From Leptoclinus maculatus (Eukaryota; Chordata; Actinopteri; Perciformes; Stichaeidae): a stretch of 64,000 bases of DNA. The notes beneath the pieces were generated by a model, which was not told the origin of the DNA, searched no databases, and worked only from the letters and a program-made list of their open reading frames with translations. Numbering within the stretch: position 1 is the stretch's first letter; the number at the start of each line of letters is the position of its first letter. The stretch spans positions 2,575,438 through 2,639,437 of the forward strand of contig JAVDOI010000011.1 of the NCBI GenBank assembly GCA_032191485.1. The letters run 5' to 3'. Below are positions 24,776 through 38,095 of the stretch, piece by piece. The translations under genes and the position numbers were made by a program.

Positions 24776-25959
24776 ATTACTTGGATAACATGTTAAACTA
24801 TTTTGTGCGATATCTATGATTTACGCCGCATTATTTGATATAGCCATGAATGCTGGATGAGATCAGCCTGGCCTGGTACAACATTACAATTGCCTTTAAT
24901 TAAACCAATTTGATCAAATTAATTAATTGTTTGGAGCAGGTTTTGTTGAAGGATGTAACAAATATCCTTGGTCTCAGTGAAATCTCAGAGCTCACACAAA
25001 CTGACTCAGTAAGTCAGACATGAAAACATGAAGACAAAACGGTGGCCCCTGTGAAAGGGGTCAGATCTCACATCTCATGCAGATGATCTCGAAGCAAAAC
25101 TTCCCATCTGCTCTGCCATGCTGCCCCCGCGGCCCCAAGAGAGTGCTTAAACAGACTGTCCAGAAATTAGGGAACGCAACTGAAACTCTCTTGGTGGAAA
25201 GGAGAAAGTTGTCCGGCAGTTTCTCAACTGTTGCCACGACCAAGAAAGTCACAATGAAGAAAAACAGGCTTTCTGCATGATTGTGCATGCTTTCACGAAG
25301 AGTGAACTGTCACTACTTCACCAATCAACTAGGTGCTCAACTTAAACATGAAGAATAGCTGCAACACTGGAAGTCTTAACTTTGCAAACATTTCCTTTAG
25401 TCCTTGAAATACGGACTCTACAGTGAGTCAGTTAGAGTTGCCAAAGTGTTGTTCACGTGTAGTAAAGTAGGTTTAAGATCTCATACAGGTCTACAGATGA
25501 TAGCTACTGATTTGTACCTCTTTACTTTTCATCTGGAGAAAAAACAGGCCACGAGAGTGTCCATTTCAGCCAAGTCTGCAATTCCTCATGATTTACGTCC
25601 AGTGCCAACATTCAGCGCTTGGAGCAGGAAGTAGTATGTGGGTTGGTGGAAAGTAAGAGTGTAGAAGTGGTGGAGGGACGTACGAACTACAGAAGTTTCA
25701 ACCATTACTGGTGATCTTTCCCAAACAGGTTAATAAGGCTGCATGCTCATTGCTCTCATGCAATCTTTCATGTCAACAAATGAAACACAGATATTGTCGA
25801 AAGTGAGATTTTTAAACCTTTGCATTGGAAGTAAAAAAAAAAAGTTTGTCGTTCACCATAACTGTGGGTTTTGCAATATTGTCCAATATTGGCATTGTTG
25901 TCCAGCAATCAGGTTGAGATGATGGTGAAAAAATACTTTTGGCTTTTGCGTAGTATCTT

Positions 25960-26160
25960 GACGCTGAAGGTTTGCACGTCATTAACGTTGTGAAACGATC
26001 CCGGTTAACGCTGTAACACCTCGTTAACGTTTGTGAAGCAGTGGCGGTTGGGTTTAAGTAACAAAAGTACTTAGTTAGGGTTAGAAAAAAATGTCTTTGG
26101 CTTAAAATAACTACGCTTGAAAAGTAACGTGAAGCACTCTTTCCATCTTCTCCCTTCACC
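25960..26160. repeat. TTAGGTTTAG-type dispersed repeat, copy 2 (degenerate)
   Basis: Shares AAAAGTACTTAGTTAGGGTT and CTTAAAATAACTACG with the other copies; the rest has drifted. Confidence 0.5.
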
Positions 26161-26824
26161 TGAAAACTTTTTAAGGATTTAAAAAATATATGTTTTCTGT
26201 TCTAAACAACATCAATGTGACTAATCATCCATATTACCTCCTTATATGTCCGGTGATACATAAAAGCTAGGTCAGTACGATACCATATTTCCTGTAATCT
26301 ACACTTCATCCAAAACTCTGCCGAACCCCATTTCCCAAAGTTGGGATCATTGATTGGTAACTTTGACGCCTGGACCCTGGCCACTGGCCAAAAATGATAA
26401 CTGTTCATATGGGACGATGGAGCTAAGTGCTAAATCAATGGGGCCAGCCTCTACTGATGTGGATATAGCGTTACAGAGAAGGCCAGTGGCACGAGGTGGA
26501 GAAGATGTTTCCCCGGGGAAGACTTTTGGAGACACACCACCGCCGCCGCCAGCCGAAACTCCAGTCCGGGGGTTCATCGTTCACACGATCAGTTACAGCA
26601 CCTTAGCAAAGTGCTGGTTTTGGAGGAGTCGCAGTTTGTCTATCAATATCCTCTCATGTGGCTCAATTGACGTGACAACGATTATACTCACCCACAGCTT
26701 TGTCTTTTTTTTTTAGTTGCAGGGTTTTAAAGGAGCCCGAGTTGTGGGTATGCACGTGCTCCTGTACATGTGTGAAAGACTGAGTCAAAGACAGACTGAG
26801 GGATTGAGAGAGAGAGGAAGGGAA

Positions 26825-27180
26825 TATCAGGGCAATAAATTACAGGACCCAGTGAGTTTTGATTCGCCCCACAGCTGCAAGGTGCCTCATTAACATCGGC
26901 GCACTTCATCGTCCACATATTTCCTGTCGGCTTGTCTAAATGAGGAAAGGTCATTTTCCAAACGTCGGCTTCACTTCTCAAAACGAGTCCCACCTTTGCA
27001 GCCATGCCTGCGCTGCGACTGGACCACAGAATGATTGTGATAGGGGCGGGCTCTCCGGCGGCTCGGTGATCATTAGGGCCGCACGGTGTTGTTCGCGCTA
27101 AATTAGCTTGCCCGTCCCAAATGGACATTACACATGCACACGGTGCCAAACTGCGCTGTCGGGGAGGAGTCTGGGCGATG
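26825..27180. promoter_or_regulatory. Candidate conserved non-coding block
   Basis: About 350 bp of balanced sequence including GGGCAATAAATTACAGG, GGTGCCTCATTAACATCGGC, GGTGATCATTAGGGCC and GCGCTAAATTAGCTTGCCCG. The 140-codon minus-strand frame overlapping it has no domain. Confidence 0.4.
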
Positions 27181-30144
27181 TTGCTGCCACATTAAGTTGT
27201 TTCCATCATTAGGCTCACTGTTGCTTATTTCCCTCGTGAGTCGTATGTTTTTGTTTTGAGGGATGTGTCTATCAAGGTTGGATGTGAGGCTCAACTGTAC
27301 CGTCGAATGGTTATGCGTCAATGATTATGTGTCCCACTATATGTCTTTTTTTTTGTTTCTCTTTTGTCTGTTTAAATTAAAAACAAATCCCATGGAACGC
27401 ATCGATGAAAATGAACGTTTAGGTTTCAGATGACACGAACATTTGCCAAATGAGCAATTTCTTAAATAACACCGGAGTATTTGTAATCAGATCCGCTGCC
27501 AGGGTCTCTGTCTCTTACTGTGATAATGGTGGCTGATGTGGTGGGTTCAAATTAGCCATAGCATCTATTCTTCCCATTGTTTTGAATGTGTTTGTGTCTG
27601 AATCTGGATTTCAGGGCAGGACACAATGCAATTATTGGTTAAACGCAAACAGTTTAACCATTTTACACAGAATCTTGAGCTGTGACAAAAGTTGATTATT
27701 CTAGATATTTGTGAGAATATATCTGTTGTTCATAGAAGGCAGAGGACAGAGGATAGAAATAACTCTAAGTGAGATTTGAAAATCGTAAGACAGATCTTGA
27801 GATGTAGAATTTGCCAATAACTGGACGACTGACAAACAGTGTTGCCAAATCGGCTGTTTTCTGCCCGATTGGGCAACTTTTGATTAAGTTGGGCTGCGTT
27901 GGACTGGTGGATGAAATTTGAGCTGCTTTATTTGCTTGTCTGATTGCACTCTTTGTGGGCAGCGATGGCCTTTTTATCTCCCATTTTATCTTTGGTTTAA
28001 GCTCTGTATGTTTATGATGTGTTTTCTATTGCGCATGTAATGGTACGGTTTTACACAGGTTTCTGACAAGGTTATAATTTGGGCTGTTTTTTATTTAACT
28101 GGACGCGTTTTAAGTTGTGATTGGACAAGAAACAAAGATCTTGTCGGCAAATGCAAACAAGTTCATTCGATCCCTCCAGACTGTTAAGGGCATGGCTATT
28201 TCTGATTGAACGTTGGGTTTTGTGAATCTATCTTTACTCTCGTCAGCGTTAACCTGCTACCCCAGGAGGCCCCTCCGCTGACCAGCTCTGGGAACATAAG
28301 GGGGCTCTAAAGATGGGCCAGCTAGCGGGTAGACTGAGCAGTTGTGCCTGGAAACCCGATAGAGCGCCCCTCACCCAAAACTTAAAATACCAGCAGAGAT
28401 CAATAGCTGCAGCATGTTATCTATTGTCCAGCACAGAGTCCTGCAGGTCCAGATAGATCCCTAACTCATCTGTGACAGATCTGGAGTAGATCTCTTACTG
28501 CAGTCAAATGTAACCACAACAAAGTATGTTTTTGGTGATTTTAGATCAAAAAAACAAAGGGATTGACTCTGAATAAAACATTTTCAGACGTCTAAAGAAA
28601 GAAAGAAAGAATATCTTAACATATTTTAATATAATATTCCACTTTTAGTTAAATCCTTTAACCAACCTCACTCCTCCAAATTCATTAACAGAATTATTTT
28701 GCCCACTTTTAGAAGAGATCAAATGATACGTGGTTTCTTTGTCAAACAACAACATGTTTTCCCCGTCTCTCTGAACTTTTAAAGAGATTCAAACTTTATT
28801 CAAACTTCACGAGGGCAATCTCAGTAAACAAAGATTTTGTGTGAAATGCATTTTAACCCTCATTTTTCATCAACAGAAGTAATAAAAAGAATTGTATATC
28901 AATTGTTTATATAAAAGCCCGTCGCCCCACATGCCCCCCAGAGGAGAGAAAAATGCAAATAACAATACATTTAATGAGTATCGTGTCATCCTCGCCTTTT
29001 CTAAAACAATATGGAAGACACAATGAATTACTTTCCTGTTTGGAATAAAGAAAAATAAAACATTTCCCTGTATAATTAAAAGCTGGTCTGCAGCCTGTGG
29101 GCGTCTCAGACATCGTCTCAAACTGTGAGAAAAGATGAAAAACAGATCCTGCATAATCAACTGCGAGTCAGTGCAAGTGCACCTTCCTCAGACGCCTGTG
29201 TGGAATGCATTCTGGGTAACGTGCTGTCTAGCCCTCATGTCCGTCATCTTAAATAGCAGCAGAGACAGAACACTTGTGGACCTCTCTGGTAGATTTATGG
29301 GCTGTTAATGTCCTCCCCCCCCCCCCCCCCCTTTCGCCCGCTGTATTCCTGCTGCTTTTGTTTTGCTGAATGCAGGTTACGATTCTCCAGGCCGAGACGT
29401 GATAAATCACAGAACCCTCACGCCACGTCAAGTTGACACAAGTCCAGGTTTCTTTTTTTTTATCTGGATGGTCCGACGAGCAGGACCTGGCGGCAGAGGT
29501 CGGCCACCCCCTCGGGGTGTTTGGGGTCAAGTTTAGGGAGATTTCTTAGCAGATGGTGTTTAGAGTTCAGCCTGTCGCTCAGGAAGAACAGAGAAAGAGG
29601 AGAAAAGACACTTTACGGCATTCATTGACTTGTGTGTGTGTGTCTCAATATTGACGTGCCCCCCCCTCCCCCCTCCCCCCTCAAAACGCTCCCCTCCTTG
29701 TCTCCAAAATGAGACACTTAAGGTCAAAACGTCAGCAAAACAGTGCTTAAATCCCACTTATTCACCGCTCACTTAAATATTCATGATGACCCGAGTGGCT
29801 CAGCCCAGTTCCCGTTCAATTGGAAATCAATTATTTTAGCAAAAAAAAGAGGAAGTAGGAAAGTAGGGCTACTCATTCTTTATTTTTTTAGATGGTTTTA
29901 TGTCCAAGATATTAATATTTTGAGTTTACGTTCATGCATTTATGGCCAAAGGGTTTAAAAAATATTAAAGTTGTGCAGTGAAGTATTTCAGGCACCCCTT
30001 GTTCTGGAGGTAAAAGTCACGTTTATTTTTCCCATAGACAATATTACAGTTACTTTCCCGGCTTTCCCCGAGTCCAAATGATTAACAACCGCATTAGATT
30101 ATATCTAGTTCATCGCTAAAAGGTTGCCGGTTACTCATTCGTCA
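27181..30144. other. Intergenic; no gene
   Basis: The stretch at 27838-28110 (TGTTGCCAAATCGG onward) may be a decayed dispersed repeat. C17 at 29315 and C-rich runs at 29660-29680. No coding feature. Confidence 0.5.
29315..29331. repeat. Poly-C tract (17)
   Basis: Uninterrupted C run. Confidence 0.95.
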
Positions 30145-30395
30145 GGCATACGTTAGAAGTACGTGACTCATGCGCTATCAATACGCTGGCTGTACGGTAC
30201 ACCTTCATGCCAGCGTATGTCGGCGTATGACCGGCGTACTCCACCTATGAGTAACGTACCTCTGAAGTAACTCTCAGCGTATGCCGATCTTATGCTTAGC
30301 GTATAAACCATACGTCCGCACACGCACAACATTTTTAAGCATGCTTAAAAAAACTTTTCTGCCTCGCCGTATGCCAGCGTATGCGACCGTATATT
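30145..30395. repeat. Cluster of CGTATG/CATACG motifs
   Basis: Seven CGTATG or CATACG hexamers occur within 237 bp (30147, 30214, 30224, 30279, 30309, 30368, 30378), plus CGTATA and CGTACT variants; GCCAGCGTATG occurs twice (30209, 30373). About 0.1 would be expected by chance. This may be the subterminal motif array of a DNA transposon or a protein-binding cluster. No frame of note. Confidence 0.6.
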
Positions 30396-30534
30396 TGGGA
30401 GCAGAAAAGAACAACAAGAGATAAAGGGCATGTAGCAAACGTATGAAGTCTATTATTTGTTGCTTCGCCACTAAAGGAATCCAGCCTCTGCTTTGCTCCT
30501 CCAGTATTTCTGCTTTCAGCCTCAATCAATCACC

Positions 30535-30850
30535 TGTTTTGTTGGTTGGGGAGCCATCTTTGTATCCTGATGTTAATCAAATAAACAGCACATGTTTTAC
30601 ACGAGTTTACCAACCCATATTCATCACAGCTTGCTTGTATTCTAATGGCGTAATTATTCTAATGTTGATTAAGCCACTTGGGTAATTAGCATTTTTGATT
30701 GCAACTGCATCCGCAGGTGAATTGAAGGGAGGGAAAGATAAAAGAACACAGGAAGCCCAAACTTCATTTACACATTGTAGAAGCGTGTAGCGGCTGAGGC
30801 AAGGAAGACATTCGTGCAAATCAGTGAACGTCATCCTCTCTGTTTGCACA
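30535..30850. promoter_or_regulatory. Candidate conserved non-coding block rich in homeodomain cores
   Basis: GATGTTAATCAAATAAACAG, GGCGTAATTATTCTAATGTT, GATTAAGCCACTTGGGTAAT and TAGCATTTTTGATTGCAACT. Confidence 0.4.
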
Positions 30851-31211
30851 ACTTATTTCTTAATTTAACATTTAAAGTTAAGGTTAAGATCGATAGCGGG
30901 AGAGCCGGTTTAAGCAGTCCAGCTGAGGGAAGCCGCAGTCTTTAAGTGAGCGAGATCAGATTCCTGAAGCGAGATAGGCTCAGTGAACTGAGCCGTGACT
31001 TAAGGCACCCCTCTTAGTGTACTTTTTTTTCTTGCTTTGGGAAAACATGTCTGTTGAAACAGTCAACAGAGTGCACCGACGCACGGTGGGCTTACCCTGC
31101 GTTTACTCGGGTTACCCCATATGGACGCCTCGCCACATTGTCCCCTCGGCCCTCCAGCAGCAACCACAGCTCGCTGCCCTTGAGAGAGACAGAGGATATG
31201 TTGAGAAGACG

Positions 31212-31246
<35 letters not shown>

Positions 31247-32292
31247 GTATGTGGGTTTAGATTTGTGTGTTTAGCCTCTCTGCCACCTCTCAGGCTTCGT
31301 TCACACTGCGGGCCGTCACGCTAGATTAAACATTTGAATGACTTTATCTGTTTAAGGCTTTGACTTGTAAAAATATCGGTATGACAAAAAATGCATCACA
31401 CGAGGACACATCCAGCAGTGGGCGCGGTTTAGAAACGTAACAGACACCATGAAATGCACACTTAAAGTTCCTGGCAAACAGAGATTCTTGATGATGACCT
31501 CTTTCTGTACAAAACTCCAACCAATTAGGCTTCCGAATCTATAACTCTCAACCTCAACATTTCTTTGGCAAACCCTCTTTACACACCCAGCAGACGGAGC
31601 CAACACAATATCAAGTCTAATATTTACTCTTCTTTTAGCTTTGTTTTGGTCTCCTCCAACCAGGCAAACATCTGGCTGCGAAATTCTCCACTATGTTCAC
31701 CCGCTATAACTTTGTCTGTCTTCTGTTTTGGTGGAAGAGATGATTTTATAAAAGTGTTTAAAGAAGACAAACTGATTCAGTGACCCGACTACAGACGGGC
31801 CTCTCTGAGGTGATGATGTGTCCACGTGAAAGATGAGTTATTCCTTCCAACCGTATTCTGACAAGCAGCAACAAGAGTGACTTGTGGTTGGGGTCTTATC
31901 AGATTCTACTTGATATTTCAATTTAACTGTTAAAGTCAATAAAGCACACGTTTTCTGGATGATCTGCAGATCTGAGCAGCTGGAAACGTCACCTTGGTTA
32001 GAATATGACTGATTGGCTGTCTCTGCTGCTCCTGTGCATTTATCATTACACTCTTTGTCTCCGGACAGCATGAAACATGGCTGACACAAATTCCTGAATA
32101 CGTCTCTCCATAGATGGGGTGAGATGTCGAGGGCGACTTGTTTTGTTTTTCGAGTTCACGACCTCTGTTAGATTACAGCCATTCACCGTTTATTTTCTCC
32201 AAACCAGTTTATTGAAACTTGCCTAATTTGCGTTGCTTTTTTGGCAACAATGGTTCTGTTATGATGTTATTGTGTATTGTGTATGTTGCTTT
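30851..32292. other. Intergenic; no gene
   Basis: (TG)n at 31212-31243, otherwise single-copy-looking DNA with short chance frames. Confidence 0.5.
31212..31243. repeat. (TG)n microsatellite
   Basis: TG array of about 32 bp. Confidence 0.9.
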
Positions 32293-32868
32293 AAGCCCTA
32301 TTTGCAGGGGACTAGTATTACCTGGGGACTTCTAGTAATCTGTGATTTTAATCACGTGCAAATCCGCCATGTTTAGAATTTGTTATGTATAAATTCCAGC
32401 CAAAATTACCTTATTTTGCCAAACACGGAGGTAATTTGATCATTTTAATCCCGTGGAAGTCGGCATTTCTGCGATATGGGGGCGTTTTCTGCCTCACAAT
32501 AATTGAGGCTGCGTTGGTAATTATACATCAAAAGCTTTTACGGCATTTTGGGTGCAAATTTAGGAGGTTCATCTCACTACACAGCATGGCGACTCATTCA
32601 CACCAGAGCTAGAGGTCTTTGTGAGTATTATATACATATAAAAGGCATGATGTAATAATATTCATCAAATATAAATATCATATAGTGTATATAACATAAA
32701 CAGATGCTACACAGAACATTGACATCATATCCTGGGGATAATGCCAGTGAAATACAGACTTCACTTATCCCGTGTGAATGCGCTGCATGAAGCACAGACG
32801 TACGTGGGGGCTAATTTCTAAATCACATGAGGTCTCCTGGTAATACTAGTGCGCTGCGAATAGAGCTT
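32293..32868. mobile_element. Non-autonomous DNA transposon-like element with terminal inverted repeats
   Basis: Left end AAGCCCTATTTGCAGGGGAC then TAGTATTACC; the reverse complement of the right end reads AAGCTCTATTCGCAGCGCAC then TAGTATTACC. The inverted similarity runs on through a TGTGATTT block for about 50 bp. The interior (about 480 bp) has no transposase frame. Flanks read TTAA on the left and TTCA on the right, which could be a decayed TTAA target duplication (piggyBac-like) or chance. Superfamily is not assigned. Confidence 0.75.
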
Positions 32869-35800
32869 CATACTGTAAGTTAAGCTTGAAAGTTCATTCT
32901 TGGCCTTGGCTCAGACTCAAGGTTTCCTTACTGTTTCTGGAGCTTTCAACAGCTTTTTTTTTTCTATCCACAGATGGTGTTTGCTTACCCGTCATGGATC
33001 TTTTGACAGTGATGATGCTCTGATGTTTCAAGCATTGATGAGGTGGGTTGGCACCTATGTGGGCTTGTGTTAATGCAGTTAACTCTATTTTGTCCTCCCT
33101 TTTACAAGAATGCAAATAAACCATCCTGAATCAAATCAAGGCCCCTTTAAAAGTGAGTAAGAAAACGTTTCAAATGTGCAGTAACGTGGATGTTGTGGGA
33201 CGGTAAAGACGGGGCTGAAGGGTGCTGGATGCTGGGGGTGGGTGCTGATGGCGGGGGGTATGATGAGCTGTAGTGCTCATCCATCAAGACCACTTACACG
33301 CCATAGGATCTGCTCTATAGCTGAGGGGGGAAATTAAGTTATAGACCCACATCTGCTGATACCCGCTGGTTCATTAGAGGATCCGCCTGCTTAGGCAGCA
33401 ACTGTGCGGCATCGAACACGCTGCAAAAAAAAAAACAAGAAGCTTGTTTCAAAAATGCAACCTTTTCCTTTGTGGAAATAGATACCGACGATTAACTCAC
33501 AATATCTGTGAAAATTATAGTCCCTGAAGCATGTTCACATTTTTGCTTTTGAATTGTATGAATTTGAAATCATTTAATCAGTGTTTCCTATTTTTCTGGG
33601 GCCAAATACTCTGCCATTAAGGCGAGGTAAGGCATGAGGTAAGGTGGTGTCTTTGCTAATTAAACAAAAGTGTCCAACACGTTGTCTTATTACACATTTA
33701 AACAACAACAATCTTGCAAGAAAGAAGTGAAGATTGACACTATTTGTTGAGACCCATTTCTTGCAGTGCATCTCTTCAGGAGCAGAGCTCTCCAGCTGGA
33801 GCAGGAGGAGAAGAAGAAGAGGAGGAGGAGGAGGAGGAAGGGCCGAGATTCAGAGACTCATTTCAAACAATAGGCCACTATCAGCGTGAGTCCGCCACCA
33901 CAGCCCAATGCGAATTAAACTGATTGGATGCAATTGGTTTGGTCATGTTGCTGACATTGACAAAAAAAAAAAAAAGTTAGCTGGTTGTTGTTTCAATTAG
34001 TGGAGGTGGGGCGCTGAGCGATGGGAGCGGGGAGGTAACCGAGGGAGGAGACGGCTGCTTTTACTTATCCTGTTATGAGAATCTGGTTGTATGGAAGATA
34101 ATCATGTATCACACAGGTTTCAGCCTTACTGTTGCTGCCGGGCAAACACGTCAAATGAATAGTTGTTCTCCTCGTGACGATCGTGTTTAGTTTTTTTTAT
34201 AGTTAAACAATTGTTAAGCAGATTACAGGTTTTTTTTTTCTAACACGTTGTAGAATTAGTTTTGCCGCTTTTATTTCTTTTTAGATGATTGTGTGCATGA
34301 CTTGTACTATTGTTTGTCACTTTAATCCATTTTGTACTGGTGCGGAAAGACACAAATTATTAATTTATTCAACAAAAGGCAAACAACACACTTCATAACT
34401 GAAGCTACATGTTTTGACAGCAACGGCTAAGATATAGAAAAATACAATATGAGGAATATGGATGAACCAAATCCTGTTTGCTTTCTCCTTTTGCTGACTA
34501 TGCATTCTTACTTTTAGCAACAGAAGCCATTGTGACTGTGGACCATTCAGCCGTCTAACTGAAACATCGATTCCTGTTCTACAGCTTAGGTTCTGAGCTG
34601 ACCACTTCACCCTGAACATGGTGGAACGCACTTGTCACTGGTGCGCCTTGCACAATTTATGTGTGCTGGGAAAACCAAATAGGAAGATTTTGTTCCAAAT
34701 GGGTAGGGTGAAAGTACAACAATGTGTTCCTCTTGTTCAGGGATTAAGAACTTGAATGTGGACCGTCGTCCTTCGTCGCGTTGCTTTTTCTTTACAATTA
34801 AGCATTTCATTTCTGACAGTTGAAGCGAAGCTACTGAGGCTTGAAGCGTATGAATGATGGCACTTAGTGAGAAACTACCATCCACACCCCATTAACCACC
34901 ATCCTTCACAAAGTAGATTGCCACGATTAGGGCGAGTCATAAGTCAAATGTGCAATTGGACATGCCTTCCTCTGGCCCCTATCTCCTCTCAGGTTTGTAG
35001 ATCTGCAGCGGTTGGAGATGTGAGAGTGGGAGGATGCTGGCTGCTCTGCTCGCTGCTCTCATAAGGGTACTTCCTCCCTAAGTATTGCTTTTTGCTCTTA
35101 TCTAGATTCTTCAGATTAGCCAATCTAGACTATAAAAACATGTTAAGAGGGGAGAGTGTCAGGTAAAACACTCACAGACTAAACCGACTTGTGTCAATGT
35201 GCTTTAACTAGCAGCTAGGTTACAGTTTATTAATGTTTGACTCATAGACCGATAGAAAGTTACTTTACAATATCCAATTTTTCATCAATCTAACAAAATA
35301 AGGGCTAAAATATCCATATCATAAGATATCTTATAGATATTTGTCATACTTGCTACGTGATTTAGTTTAGTAAAAGGTTTGGGTTCAAATATGTCGGCCC
35401 ACGTTTGTTAAGTAAGAAATGTACGTAACTAGCATACGTGGCGTTAGTTAAGTATGCAAGTTACATAACTAGGTGAAAGTAGTCAACAGACTTACGGTTG
35501 ATTTATTCGCGGTGTGCAAGCTCAGACATGTTGCAATAACACTCAGTATTAGTCAACAAGCAGCACTACGTGAGTCCACCTTAATGTCTTATAATACTTC
35601 ATGATTAGCTACTCTTTCCATCCTGTAAACATGTTGACTGTGAAAAACAAAAAAATGTCTGATTTCCGCAAGATACGCCTGGAGCAACAGTCCTCAGCCT
35701 TATCAGAAAAGATCAGAGGTTTCATCAGTATTACCATCTTCAACCGTTAATGGCCATTAACCTGATCTCCCCTCAGCCTCCGTCAAGGTGAGGGGGGGAA

Positions 35801-36869
35801 TGCAACTCGAGCAGGAGATCAGAGATGAGAGCTGGCGAATGAATCCGGGGCCAGCGTTATTGAAAGTAAAGCCATGGTGGTAGTATTTGTGTTCCCTCCA
35901 AAACACCCTCAGCTTTGTCTCGGGGGGTTATTATGGGCCGACATCAATGGTTTGAACCGCACATATTCACGTCTTTTCGGCGATGGTGGCTGAGGGCGTT
36001 CTCACACGCTGTGAAGGGAAGACATCCTGTGAAAACCAAAGAGATCAGTATCGAAGGCTCTATAACAGTAACGGGGCTGCAACCGGTCAAACTTTATTTC
36101 CCTGTTGATCGAGGCGAATGCTAATGACTGCAAATCTTGTCCTGTTCATGATGTTGTCGAATGTATACTCTTATGAGATTCTGAAATTTTATGTTTGACC
36201 CCTGCAGGTTTACATGCTGAGTGTGATGACTCTGAGAGGGCTTTAAACAGATGTTTTATGTATTTGTTTTGTGTGTAGTTGTTCTTCTTTTATATGTTGT
36301 GTTTTCACCGAGGAACCATGGCAAAGATAATCTACTGTCACCTGCAGAGAGACAGACATTAATTTTTTGCTTATTCTATTTCTAATTATTCCTACATGGA
36401 ACATTTGGAATAAGACTGCCATGTAATGCAGTTTCTTCATTACTAAAGTTTTGCGCCAAAGGTAAATTTCGCTGCTGTAGTGCTTTAACTAGGCAATATT
36501 TTTGCTGTAAAATTACACCCAGGTGGGTGTCCTGCTTGGCTGGCCTTTATCATGTGATCACATGACATCGCTGCATTCACGTCAGCCTGAATCACAAAGT
36601 GGGGCTGCAACAGTGAAACGGGGCCCCATTCCTCCTAATTGAAATACCGTAGACCCCGTTGCCCAAATGTAATTATAGCATCAAGTACGGGCACTTGAGG
36701 AAACAGCAAGATACAAATTGAAATTTAAGAGTGAAATGCAAACTGTCTCCAGCAGTGCATGAGTGCTCATAGTGCCCACAAGACCGGGCCCCGGGAAATC
36801 TGGTATGTGTTACAAAAAAAAAAAAAAAAACATCTTGGGATGTTGTGAAATTTATTAACTAATATTTTT
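32869..36869. other. Intergenic; no gene
   Basis: (GGA)n near 33802-33840; moderately complex DNA near 33270-33420 and 35740-36120; an AT-rich TACGTAACT-containing patch near 35400-35480 that may be another decayed dispersed repeat. No supportable coding feature. Confidence 0.5.
33865..33962. promoter_or_regulatory. Candidate conserved non-coding block
   Basis: Short block with GCGAATTAAACTGATTGG and ATGCAATTGGTTTGGTCATG between a (GGA)n run and a poly-A run. Confidence 0.3.
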
Positions 36870-37035
36870 GTATATTACATTATTTTGGACAGCGCTTTCC
36901 AAGGCAACTTACATTTATTTCCTTACATACTGAGAGGAATTTAGGATTCACATGGATGAAGGGAGACGGGGATTGAACCCTCCAATTTATCAACAACGCG
37001 CTCTGAACTACATCGGGGTGGTCGAGGGAGGTGTG
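36870..37035. repeat. Degenerate teleost short repeat
   Basis: GACAGCGCTTTCCAAGGCAA then CTTACATTTATTTCC, later GGGGATTGAACCC and GCTCTGAACTACATCG, resemble a common fish repeat with a GACTTACA core and a 3' part similar to a tRNA B-box region. Assigned from memory of the family. Confidence 0.45.
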
Positions 37036-37230
37036 CTCTTGCTAAATATTTTTGCTTATTGTGCATTATAATTTTACACATTAAACTCCACTCTGTTATC
37101 ATTATGTTATTGGATTGTTTATACTTTACAATTGGAGTTAATTGAGGTGGATGTAATTGAATCTAAACCGTTTAATCTATAAAAAACAAATCATAAAATA
37201 TTCGCAAGCGTCAGTTTTGCGTCTGTTTCT

Positions 37231-38095
37231 TATGGAAGCCCATTCCCGCAGCAAAAAAAAAAAAAAAGATCACTAAAAAAAAAAATAAAAAAAAAATAAG
37301 ATCACTAAAAAAAAGAAAAAAAATAATCCACCCACAAAATAAATAATAATAATTCAAATAATTTTTTTATTTTTTTTTATTTTACTTTTTTCCACCAGCA
37401 AAAAAAAAAAAAAAAAAACTTTTGGTGCATCCATCTGTAACCATAACACTGACCAGATTTTTCCAGTTGCTATAGAAAGTCGAAATTATGAGATACTTTC
37501 ACACAACAGTCATAGAAGCAGCTATGACATATGAATGGATTGTGAGTACATTGAAGACTTCTTTAAAACGCGGCTTTACAACACATGAAATACAGATGAT
37601 GTTTCACATGGATTGTACTGAGCAAACGCACCCTTGAAGCTCTGGAGTATAAAGAATGAAACCAATGTGGCTGAGGTGGCGACCAATAAACAGCAACTGG
37701 AAACATCTTTTTTTTTTTTCTTTTTTGCTGACAGAGAAAAAGTAAAAAAAAAAAATATATATATATATATATTTTTTTTTATGAATACATTTTTTTTTAA
37801 TGAATTTTTATGAATACATTTTTTTTTTTTTTTTTTTGTGAATACATTTTTTTTTGCTGGCGTGAATGAGCTTCCATAACAGATGGATGCACCAAAAGTT
37901 GTAATTTTTTTTGCTGGTGGAAAAAAAGTAAAATAAAAAAAAAATAAAAAAATTATTAGAATTATTATTATTTATTTTGTGGGTGGATTTTTTTTTTTTT
38001 TTGTGAATTACATTTATTTTTTTTATTTTTTTAGTTACTATTTTTTTTTTTGTGATCTTTTTTTTTTGTTTGCTGTCGGAAATGGGCTTCCATAG
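37231..38095. repeat. Large A/T-rich inverted repeat
   Basis: Left arm 37231-37440 runs TATGGAAGCCCATTCC, GCAGC(A)n, GATCACT, CCACCCACAAAATAA, CCACCAGC(A)n, TTTTGGTGCATCCATCTG. The right arm 37880-38095 contains the reverse complements in reverse order (CAGATGGATGCACCAAAAGT through GAAATGGGCTTCCATA). The loop of about 440 bp holds a complex segment and a TTTATGAATACATTTTTT duplication. Poly-A/T frames here are not genes. Confidence 0.8.

Noticed and set aside
26727..27149. 140-codon minus-strand frame with several Cys
   Set aside because: Cys spacing fits no zinc finger I know; the sequence looks like a non-coding conserved block.
36960..37020. tRNA gene
   Set aside because: Only a B-box-like GGTTCAATCCC on the minus strand; no cloverleaf or A box. 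Treated as part of a short repeat.
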